From positions 1 to 8,661 of the forward strand of contig CAYFJO010000447.1 in NCBI GenBank assembly GCA_964343305.1: DNA of 8,661 nucleotides, read 5' to 3'. Made by a program: the position numbers and the translations under genes. The first letter of the stretch is position 1. The number at the start of each line of letters is the position of its first letter. Below are positions 1-4,758 of the stretch, in pieces. The notes under the pieces are model-generated. The model worked only from the letters and a program-made list of their open reading frames with translations, ran no database searches and was not told the origin of the DNA. The DNA is from CAYFJO01 sp964343305 (lineage in GTDB: Bacteria > Planctomycetota > Planctomycetia > Pirellulales > Pirellulaceae).

Positions 1-411
1 CCCATCCACCTCAAAAAAGACTACCACAAACCCCTTGTACTTTTTCAGCAGCTTGCTGAGGGGGCTGGGGTCTGGCAACAGACCCTGGCTACCCGACTGT
101 GGTGGGCTTTCGCGAGCCTGTGCCGAGCGGCCTTGGTTTCGGCGCTCTTTTTTCGTTGCGCCAGCCGCTACGTCGAAGCCTCGAATCAATCGAAGAACGT
201 GATCCAAGATGGTTGCACAACACGAGTCGCCAAACCAAACCTCTTCGCTTTCCACCCGAGATCTGGTTGATTCTACGTCTTCCCTTCCGGCGCGTGTCGT
301 CAGTTGCCTCGTACTTGAATCGAAGCTAGTTGCGATCGCGCCACAATCGTCCAAAAACTGTCCAAGCTCGTCGAATTGTTCGGCGACTAAAGTGCCGCGT
401 CTCCGCGCAGG
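1..411 (-). CDS. Partial open frame running off the left edge, unknown product, possibly a pseudogene
   Basis: On the minus strand a frame is open for 137 codons from 411 to the left edge without a stop. It is coding-like: G dominates first codon positions and the composition is soluble and mixed-charge. Readable stretches include VAEQFDELGQFLDDCG and ILDHVLRLIRGFDVAAG, then a polar linker and a basic LLKKYKGF segment. No family is recognised. No ATG lies inside the open part. An in-frame ATG at 426-424 is separated from it by a TAA at 414-412, giving M-A-A-D-stop-P-A-R-R-R, which a single C-to-T change of a Gln codon would explain. That start lies only 19 nt from the divergent gene at 446, which counts against it. 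A plus-strand frame is also open at 1-270 but has a less coding-like first-position pattern. The product and start are unresolved. Confidence 0.42.
68..85. repeat. 7-bp perfect hairpin GGGTCTG-gcaa-CAGACCC
   Basis: GGGTCTG (68-74) and CAGACCC (79-85) are perfect inverted repeats around a 4-nt loop. It resembles the GGGGTCAGACCC motif at 3088-3099, so it may belong to the same dispersed palindrome family, but here it falls inside a probable coding frame. Confidence 0.4.
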
Positions 412-445
412 TTAATCCGCCGCCATCTTCTGAGGAACTCGTAAT

Positions 446-798
446 ATGAATGAAAATGAAAAACTTGAGGCTCTTAAAACGTAAGTTCAGACGTTAAGAA
501 TAGTCGCCTTCGCATCGGGGCCAGTTGCGGTAGCGGCAGTTTGGATACTACTGGCTTTCTATCCATGGCTTGCACCTCAAGATACCGAAGGCTCTGATCG
601 TATAACTCGAGCGGGTAGGATTGGTGCGACAAATAACCGTTGAAATGGGAGGCGTTGTCGGCAAGGAGTATCGTTTCTTGACCCAGGCGACCGAGTTCAT
701 TGTCGCCTCTTTCAAATGATGACATGGGTCAGGCGATTATCAACATGAACGGCCACGCCGGCACGGGTTTGAAAGGCAAGCTTCGCGCAAGCGGGTGA
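446..798 (+). pseudogene. Decayed small single-pass membrane protein gene
   Basis: A GAGGA ribosome binding site (432-436) stands 9 nt before ATG 446. The first frame reads MNENEKLEALKT, then TAA (482-484), then continues in the same frame as VQTLRIVAFASG and a hydrophobic helix AVAAVWILLAFYPWLAP, up to about residue 50. Around 605 one surplus base moves the reading to the next frame, which reads LERVGLVRQITVEMGGVVG and EYRFLTQATEFIVASFK. At 717 a second surplus base leads into DDMGQAIINMNGHAG and a TGA at 796-798. With the two bases removed the length is exactly 117 codons. The ancestral product would be a protein of about 116 aa with a short cytoplasmic N-terminus, one transmembrane helix and a soluble C-terminal region. 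The family is not recognised. The frames could instead be unrelated short ORFs, but the protein-like continuity argues for one broken gene. Confidence 0.5.
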
Positions 799-821
799 GT
801 CGCGTGAACTGTATCGGTCTG

Positions 822-1604
822 TCAGTCCGCGTCAGCGAGCAGCCCCGCGTCATAATTCTTGACAATTTCGAGCAGCCGTTCTTCTAGCGGATCCTGAAGA
901 TTCTCGATGGCCTCAAGCGGCACCACCTCTTCGAAAGCCGGCGTGCCGGAGATTTCGGTGCTTTCGATGATGATCTCATCGTCTGGGCGCAAAGTTTCGA
1001 TTTGACATTCAAGATAAGTGATCGGCAATTCGCCAAATTCTTCGACAATGCCGGTTAACACAGGAAAGCGGAGCGCTTCGAAGATCGCCTTCAATCCGGG
1101 GCGGCGAGCGAGTGTGACGTGCATCACTAGAAAATGAATCACGCATTGCTGCAACTGGTTTCCCGTCGCCGAATCCTTGTTGGCGACCAACTCGCGCAGC
1201 CGCTTGGGACCGAAACCGGAATAGGAAAGCACCCACTTCAGCGGCGACGTTACCGTAACCGTTTTGCCGTCCTGATCGGTGCGGGCCTGGTGCGGATAAT
1301 CCGCGGGCGTGATTTCCGGTGACGTGTTGACGATGTCCAGCGGCTGGTCCAGTTCTTTTGGCAGGCTGAACGGACCGTTCTTCGCCAACGATTGATAAAT
1401 CGTGCGTACCTCTTCGAACGCGTCGGCCTCTCCCTTGATCGTCTGTTTTACACTTCCCAGATGTTGACCAAAGACGTCTCTCGGTTGCATCAACGGAGAG
1501 AGCGTCGACAGGTGCAGCTTCAATTCCTTTCCGAGCAGATCCGAGATCGCTCGAGTTATTTTGCGCAGCAAGATCAGTTTTGAGGTGTCGAGGGATTGTG
1601 ACAC
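822..1604 (-). CDS. Conserved-looking hypothetical cytoplasmic protein, 260 aa
   Basis: This is an intact 260-codon frame with no signal peptide or transmembrane helix, rich in charged residues, with an acidic C-terminus (ends LLADAD). The N-terminal third looks helical (SLDTSKLILLRKITRAI). A middle section (about residues 110-150) has TVTVTSPLKWVLSYSGFGPK followed by a helical stretch. The last third alternates short beta-like segments (PITYLECQIETL, DDEIIIESTEISG). No catalytic motif or known domain is recognised. The start is uncertain: the frame uses GTG at 1604, has no strong ribosome binding site, and stays open about 21 codons further upstream to a TGA at 1670-1668 without an ATG. The gene could therefore be 5'-truncated. 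It stands alone on its strand, with no operon partner and no obvious terminator after 822. It is the only full-length gene of any size in the decayed left part, which suggests it is under selection. Confidence 0.7.
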   Translation of the reverse strand: MSQSLDTSKLILLRKITRAISDLLGKELKLHLSTLSPLMQPRDVFGQHLGSVKQTIKGEADAFEEVRTIYQSLAKNGPFSLPKELDQPLDIVNTSPEITPADYPHQARTDQDGKTVTVTSPLKWVLSYSGFGPKRLRELVANKDSATGNQLQQCVIHFLVMHVTLARRPGLKAIFEALRFPVLTGIVEEFGELPITYLECQIETLRPDDEIIIESTEISGTPAFEEVVPLEAIENLQDPLEERLLEIVKNYDAGLLADAD

Positions 1605-1697
1605 TGAAGAACACCGTGCGACTTGTGCGAAGCAAGAAATGAGTGTTTTGAAGGTTGTTTCGAATCGTCAGACTAAACCTCCATCTGGCGAAAGTCA

Positions 1698-1877
1698 ATG
1701 CTCAATCATAATTGCGAATGTGGTCAATCTCTTTCGTCGAACCTTTTGCTGTGCAAGACTTGGATCCAGGATCAAAACGGCAACGGCATTTCATTGATGG
1801 ACTTGAAGAAGGAGTGGCTCCAGCATCGCCAAGTCAATGACCACCGGCAGAGCCGGTGGCTTGAGGAAGGCCCTTAA
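1698..1877 (+). CDS. Small hypothetical ORF, 59 aa, possible gene remnant
   Basis: ATG 1698 to TAA 1875-1877 encodes a polar 59-aa product. The N-terminus has a CxCGx9C spacing (residues 6, 8 and 19) reminiscent of half a zinc ribbon. It is followed by WIQDQNGNGISLMDLKKEW and a basic, Gln- and Arg-rich tail. There is only a weak ribosome binding site (GGCGA upstream). The 3' part contains the perfect palindrome at 1841-1859. It may be a real small gene, or the 3' end of an eroded mobile-element or zinc-ribbon protein. Nothing else gene-like is seen between 1605 and 2136. Confidence 0.28.
   Translation: MLNHNCECGQSLSSNLLLCKTWIQDQNGNGISLMDLKKEWLQHRQVNDHRQSRWLEEGP
1841..1859. repeat. 8-bp perfect hairpin CCACCGGC-aga-GCCGGTGG
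   Basis: CCACCGGC (1841-1848) and GCCGGTGG (1852-1859) pair perfectly around AGA. No T-run follows, so it is not an intrinsic terminator. Palindromes of this kind are typical of REP-like sequences and the hairpin ends of IS200/IS605-type elements; assigning it to one of those is inference. Confidence 0.5.
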
Positions 1878-2136
1878 AAGCACTGTCCTGTCGTAATTGC
1901 TGTTGGGCGTGACTGAGTACGTTGCCACTCCGTCGCAAACGTTTATTGCTTTGTTTGTGCATAGATGTGGTGAGATTGAAGTGACTTATGAAGATGATGC
2001 AGTGAATGCGCGGGTTGGGTGATTTAGCAATCGATGCGTGTTTGCTTGCTTGAACGAGTTTCAAATATCGTGATTGGGATCACACGTACACTGATTCTCG
2101 ACTTGGTAATTTGCTGTTTTTGACTATGGTTCAAAG
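1878..2136. other. Intergenic stretch without recognised features
   Basis: I see no convincing gene, RNA gene, terminator or strong repeat here. Base composition is more AT-rich than the flanks. The short minus-strand frame across 1834-2064 has an unprotein-like composition and was not accepted. Confidence 0.5.
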
Positions 2137-2574
2137 TTGAATGACTTGGTTTTCGGCGGGATTATACATATCACACTCTTGAGTTCATCGATCGCCAATG
2201 CTGCTAATCAGTATTCCGTTTCGTTTCTAATAAACGACTGTGTGGCAATTGATGCCGGGTGCATTGGTCTGCTGCCGTCGCTGGACGATCAAGAACGGAT
2301 TCAACACGTCGTTATTTCGCACGCTCATTTCGATCATGTTGCTTCGCTGCCGATATTTTTGGACAATGCTTATGAGCCTGGTCCGGATTGCGTGACGATT
2401 TATGGACGTCGACACGTGCTTGACTCCCTCGAGACACATTTCTTTAACGATGTTGTATGGCCCGATTTGGTACGCCTGTCGAACGAAGAATCACCATTCT
2501 TGAAGACACAGGCGTTGGAGCAAAAACCGGGGGACATTCTACTTTTCAGCCGCCCTGCATGCCCACAACACTAG
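2137..2574 (+). pseudogene. 3'-truncated metallo-beta-lactamase-fold hydrolase (class II cyclic-nucleotide phosphodiesterase type)
   Basis: The product keeps the N-terminal half of a metallo-beta-lactamase fold. It has a strand-rich start (ITLLSSSIA, then FLINDCVAIDAG at about 30-41) and the metal-binding HxHxDH signature as SHAHFDH at residues 61-67. This is followed by LPIFLDNAYE, a VTIYG strand and FNDVVWPDLVRLS. The DNAYE...FNDxxWPDF-like pattern is known from class II cAMP phosphodiesterase-like members of the superfamily; the substrate here is inferred only. Full-length members are roughly twice this 145 aa and supply the remaining metal ligands after the point where this frame ends, so it should be inactive. 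The stop TAG (2572-2574) coincides with the first bases of the inverted-repeat element at 2573-2683, and no homologous continuation is seen beyond that element. There is no ribosome binding site at ATG 2137, so the 5' end may be damaged too. Confidence 0.72.
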
Positions 2575-2683
2575 GCTCTGTTTCAAAACGTTTTGATACT
2601 CAGGCATTGATGTAGCTGCGGTCGCCAGACCGCGGAAATCCACCGTCGGGCGACGGTAGCTACGGGGTTTTGGAACAAAGGCT
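2573..2683. mobile_element. 111-bp inverted-repeat element (MITE- or REP-like)
   Basis: The ends form imperfect 17-bp inverted repeats: 2573-2589 against 2667-2683, 14 of 17 matching, with an inner 11-bp core TGTTTCAAAAC / GTTTTGGAACA that pairs with one G-T wobble. Inside lie the palindrome CAAAACGTTTTG (2584-2595), a second stem GTAGCT / AGCTAC, and two nested hairpins, GCGGTC-gcca-GACCGC and ACCGTCG-gg-CGACGGT, giving a cloverleaf-like fold. There is no coding capacity. GTAGCT...CGGTCGCCAGACCG-type palindromes are, as I recall, common in planctomycete intergenic DNA. The element abuts the truncated hydrolase gene at 2137-2574. Confidence 0.62.
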
Positions 2684-2715
2684 AGCTTTGCAAGCCATCG
2701 CCTGATGAAGACGAA

Positions 2716-2934
2716 CTATGCAGTTGAGTAGGACTCGGCGATGTGATCAACTTTTGCGATGGGCACGTGGTACACGTTGTCACGTGTATAAATGCCTACA
2801 AAAGGTACTTCGGGGTGGAAGGCGATGGCATTGCGATGTGATACTTCGATGTCCTTACCACCACTGCGAATCGTGAACGGCTGAAAAGGATCTCGGTTGA
2901 CTAGCTGCTGAATCTTGTGAAAAGTGTCGTCCAT
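2716..2934 (-). CDS. Small hypothetical protein, 72 aa, planctomycete 'PFQPF' orphan type
   Basis: The start is placed at ATG 2934. The upstream extension to 3003 reads through hydrophobic sequence that does not look like part of the protein. The product begins MDDTFHKIQQLVNRDPFQPF, followed by a short beta-rich domain (FTIRSGGKDIEV, FVGIYTRDNVYHVP) and a closing helix. Proteins of 70-80 aa opening with a helix, then (D/E)PFQPFxI and alternating strands, are frequent in planctomycete genomes, usually as orphans of unknown function. There is no signal peptide or membrane segment. The ribosome binding site is weak. It is convergent with the truncated hydrolase and lies next to the inverted-repeat element. 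The frame is intact. Confidence 0.62.
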   Translation of the reverse strand: MDDTFHKIQQLVNRDPFQPFTIRSGGKDIEVSHRNAIAFHPEVPFVGIYTRDNVYHVPIAKVDHIAESYSTA

Positions 2935-3087
2935 GCGATTGATTCTAATTCGCCAAAACAGCCAAGGCCAACCGTCGTAGATCAAAAGAAGAAGAAATGG
3001 CATTGCGACGAATTCCTTCTGTTTCGGGATAACTTTTTTCGGCTGGAACGTGTCCTGCGAATGATGTCAAGTTGGGGGACCCAAGTT

Positions 3088-3099
3088 GGGGTCAGACCC
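3088..3099. repeat. GGGGTCAGACCC palindrome
   Basis: An odd palindrome GGGTCAGACCC (3089-3099) sits in a stretch with a direct repeat of AAGTTGGGG (3069-3077 region and 3083-3091). Similar GGGGTC motifs occur at 67-85 and 8616-8628. It probably belongs to a dispersed REP-like family. The rest of 2935-3217 shows no gene. Confidence 0.4.
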
Positions 3100-3217
3100 T
3101 GTTTTCGGTTTTCAAGTAAGAATTCTGAACAAGTCCATTTGTTTGGGTAGGGTCATGCCCGTATTATGATTGGTTTCAATTGATCGGACGGATCGGACTG
3201 GTCAGGAGTAATCGACC

Positions 3218-4072
3218 ATGAGCCGAATTCGAAAGAGCGGCGGTTACCGTGATCTGCGAACGTTTCAGACTGCCACCATTATCTACGACGCCACCTACTG
3301 ATTCTGCGAACAGTTCCTCGACCAGCGGTCGCGCACCGTGGACCAGATGGTGCAGGCCGCCCGAAGCGGGCGGCAGAATATCGCCGAAGGCTCACGGGCA
3401 GGCGCCACTTCCAGCCAGGCAGAATTGCGACTCGTCAACGTGGCCCGCTCCAGTCTCGACGAATTGCTGCTCGATTATGAGGATTACATCCGCCAACGCC
3501 GCCGAACACAGTGGAACAAGGATGATCCCGAAGCACAGGCTGTCCGAAAAGTCGCGAGCGATCATCAAACTGATTGGCCTAACCTCACCGATATTCAGCG
3601 ACATGACCTCTACCAGACGTGGATCGAAAGCGACGACCCATTCACGCGGGCTAATGCGCTCATCTGCCTGATTCACCAGACCAACTATTTGCTCGACCGC
3701 CAGATTACCGCGCTCGAAAACCAGTTCGTTGAGGAGGACGGCTACAGCGAGCAGCTTGCGGCAAAGCGTCTCAAACATCGGTCGGATCAGTCCCATCCAA
3801 CGGATCAGACCGATTTTCCGCCGTGCCCGAAGTGCGGGACGAAATACGTCGGGCCGACAACGAGGAAGCCCGTGCCGAGCAACCGACCCTGGTCGCCGGC
3901 GCGAATGCCAGCGCGACCAACGAGGTCCGCACATTGCCGCCGCTCACCGGTGGCGCGACCGTCACGTTGCAGCGGGGCATCGAACCCGACGACATCTTCA
4001 TCCGCTCCGACCCTCTTGGCAGCCATCGGCACGGGCCAAGCCAAACTCACGCGATGGGGCGGTGAATCGTGA
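3218..4072 (+). pseudogene. Four helix bundle protein ('suffix domain' type) with in-frame stop and foreign 3' end
   Basis: An AGGAG ribosome binding site (3204-3208) stands 9 nt before ATG 3218. The frame opens MSRIRKSGGYRDLRTFQTAT...IYDATY, meets TGA (3299-3301) as codon 28, then continues in frame: FCEQFLDQRSRTVDQMVQAA, GRQNIAEGS, ELRLVNVARSSLDELLLDYEDY, ALICLIHQTNYLLDRQI, YSEQLAAKRL. This is the four-helix-bundle family related to proteins encoded in 23S rRNA intervening sequences, with its C-terminal 'suffix'. Members end in a short zinc-ribbon tail; CPKCG (about 3826-3840) is present, but its second cysteine pair is missing and the downstream residues are Pro/Arg/Ser-rich, like an off-frame reading. 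Translation could restart at GTG 3338 but would lack the first helix. The stop is one transition away from CGA (Arg). The flanks carry GATCGGAC-type short repeats, as I recall is common near such genes. Confidence 0.75.
3823..4065 (+). other. Alternative, more protein-like frame over the 3' end of the four-helix pseudogene
   Basis: In the frame shifted against the four-helix gene, GTG 3823 to TGA 4063-4065 reads VPEVRDEIRRADNEEARAEQ and later NEVRTLPPLTGGATVTLQRG and IEPDDIFIRSDPLG. Its residue mix is more natural than the Pro/Arg/Ser-rich reading of the main frame. It could be a fragment of a different gene fused by a deletion, or a frameshifted tail. No family is recognised. Confidence 0.3.
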
Positions 4073-4094
4073 ATGGGATCTCTTCGTGATTCAT

Positions 4095-4122
4095 TTGACA
4101 AGTCCCGAAAATAACCTATCTG
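4095..4122 (+). promoter_or_regulatory. Candidate promoter of riboswitch copy 1
   Basis: A perfect TTGACA (4095-4100) is followed after 16 nt by TATCTG (4117-4122). Riboswitch copy 2 has the same layout (TTGACA, 16 nt, TATTCA), which supports both. The -10 boxes are weak matches. Transcription would start about 40 nt before the aptamer. Confidence 0.38.
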
Positions 4123-4161
4123 TTTAAATGGCACCTTCAACGTGCCGCCACGATGTAAATG

Positions 4162-4258
4162 GGAACTCAGGCAGAGTTCCACGAAAAGGCAAACCGGTCG
4201 CGAGGCTGGGGCGCAAAGCCATGGGTCTTCATTCGCAAGATCGCCAGGCTGCCGAATG
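4162..4258 (+). ncRNA. c-di-GMP-I (GEMM-I) riboswitch, copy 1
   Basis: The conserved GEMM-I core is present in order. GGCAAACC (4188-4195) comes first; its second G, at 4189, is the ligand-contacting G where cAMP-GMP-preferring variants carry A. Next is a hairpin CCGGTC-GCGA-GGCTGG (4194-4209) closed by a GNRA tetraloop, then GGGGCGCAAAGCC (4208-4220), a second hairpin (GGGTCT...AGATC) and GCCAGGCTGCCG (4243-4254). The outer stem can be GGCAG (4170-4174) with CTGCC (4249-4253). A separate 7-bp hairpin GGAACTC-AGGCA-GAGTTCC (4162-4180) lies at the 5' side. The RNA should bind cyclic di-GMP and control the downstream frame. Here, however, that frame is only a 28-codon remnant, so this copy is probably orphaned. 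Confidence 0.88.
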
Positions 4259-4345
4259 GACGCAATCCGTTTTAACGTTGTTCTCGGTAGATGGGGGTTT
4301 GCCGGGAGCAGGTCACATCTTTTCTTAGCCTGAGGTTGTTCTGCC

Positions 4346-4432
4346 ATGATAATGTGCAACTCTAGTGGTGCGCGCTCGCGCCGCGATCCAGTTCCATCGA
4401 TGCAATTCATTTTTCCTGCTGTGCCGGATTGA
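4346..4432 (+). pseudogene. 28-codon remnant of the exported-protein gene behind riboswitch copy 1
   Basis: ATG 4346 to TGA 4430-4432. The leader CCTGAGG plus spacer, CCATGA, ACTCT and TGCGCGC blocks align with those at the start of the gene at 4759, and the proteins align in frame: MIMCNSSGARSRRDPV against MRISDSHAARAPRRPV. After that the similarity fades and a stop follows. It is best read as the 5' stump of a duplicated gene whose body was deleted. A leader-peptide role cannot be excluded. Confidence 0.6.
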
Positions 4433-4440
4433 ACGCCGGT

Positions 4441-4468
4441 TTGACATCCCTTTGGCTTGATCTATTCA
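4441..4468 (+). promoter_or_regulatory. Candidate promoter of riboswitch copy 2
   Basis: TTGACA (4441-4446), a 16-nt spacer and TATTCA (4463-4468) mirror the arrangement before copy 1. If used, it would drive the riboswitch, the exported protein gene and probably the Tad gene as one transcript. Confidence 0.38.
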
Positions 4469-4494
4469 TTCCAAGGGCACCACGATGTGAATGT

Positions 4495-4592
4495 GGAACT
4501 CAGGCAGGGTTCCCCGACAACGGCAAACCGGCCGCGAGGCCGGGGCGCAAAGCCATGGGTCTTGTCCGCAAGATCGCCAGGCTGCCGAATGG
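4495..4592 (+). ncRNA. c-di-GMP-I (GEMM-I) riboswitch, copy 2
   Basis: The core matches copy 1 almost base for base: GGCAAACC (4522-4529) with the ligand-contacting G at 4523, hairpin CCGGCC-GCGA-GGCCGG (4528-4543), GGGGCGCAAAGCC (4542-4554), GGGTCT...AGATC and GCCAGGCTGCCG (4576-4587). In the tetraloop stem, a G-U pair of copy 1 is G-C here, and the 5' hairpin GGAACTC-AGGCA-GGGTTCC has a U-G where copy 1 has U-A, so pairing is preserved despite base changes. The outer stem can be GGCAG (4503-4507) with CTGCC (4582-4586). This copy lies upstream of the exported protein gene at 4759. The direction of control, on or off, cannot be read from the sequence. Confidence 0.9.
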
Positions 4593-4598
4593 AAGCCA

Positions 4599-4670
4599 GA
4601 GGGCATTTCAGAATCCCGTTGCGACAAGCTGCCAGCTTGTGCGCACGGCATGAGGCTTTGAAATGCGCTC
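4599..4670 (+). repeat. Extra structured block in the leader of copy 2: two nested hairpins
   Basis: GAG-g-GCATTTCA (4599-4610) pairs with TGAAATGC-g-CTC (4659-4670) over 11 bp with one mismatch. It encloses TGCG-ACAAGC (4619-4629 region) paired with GCTTGT-g-CGCA (4635-4645 region) around loop TGCCA. Copy 1 has only about 20 nt between the aptamer end and the TTCTCGG block, against about 100 nt here, so this segment is absent from it. It could be a small inserted palindromic element or part of the expression platform. Confidence 0.6.
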
Positions 4671-4691
4671 GAATCACGTATTTGTCCGCAT

Positions 4692-4740
4692 GGTTCTCGG
4701 TTGATGGGGGTCGGTCCGAGAACCCAAACACTTCATCAAC
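4692..4740 (+). promoter_or_regulatory. Overlapping alternative stems before the ribosome binding site (candidate expression platform)
   Basis: GGTTCTCGG (4692-4700) and CCGAGAACC (4716-4724) form a perfect 9-bp hairpin. GTTGATG (4700-4706), in its loop and sharing base 4700, is perfectly complementary to CATCAAC (4734-4740), which ends 4 nt before the GAGGA ribosome binding site. The two pairings would compete or form a pseudoknot. No U-run follows, so control of translation is more likely than termination. Confidence 0.5.
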
Positions 4741-4758
4741 GCCTGAGGATTTTTCACC

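Noticed and set aside
99..415. Two plus-strand frames at the left edge (99-329 and 209-415), and the plus-strand frame open from base 1 to 270
   Set aside because: First-position base pattern is not coding-like; the opposite strand has a longer open frame with a stronger coding pattern.
1009..1698. 229-codon minus-strand frame overlapping the 260-aa gene
   Set aside because: Arg/Ser-rich off-frame reading of the same strand; the 822-1604 frame has the natural composition.
2573..2683. CRISPR or tRNA-like interpretation of the folded 111-bp element
   Set aside because: There are no repeated units with spacers, and no anticodon arm, T-arm consensus or CCA-proximal acceptor features.
3299..3301. 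TGA as selenocysteine in the four-helix-bundle protein
   Set aside because: This family has no known selenoprotein members and no stem-loop resembling a SECIS was seen directly after it; a nonsense mutation is simpler.
3392..3934. 180-codon minus-strand frame
   Set aside because: Antisense shadow of the four-helix-bundle pseudogene.
4128..4333. Short frames across riboswitch copy 1
   Set aside because: They only translate the conserved aptamer; the same spurious frames appear over copy 2 (4429-4762 and the opposite strand).
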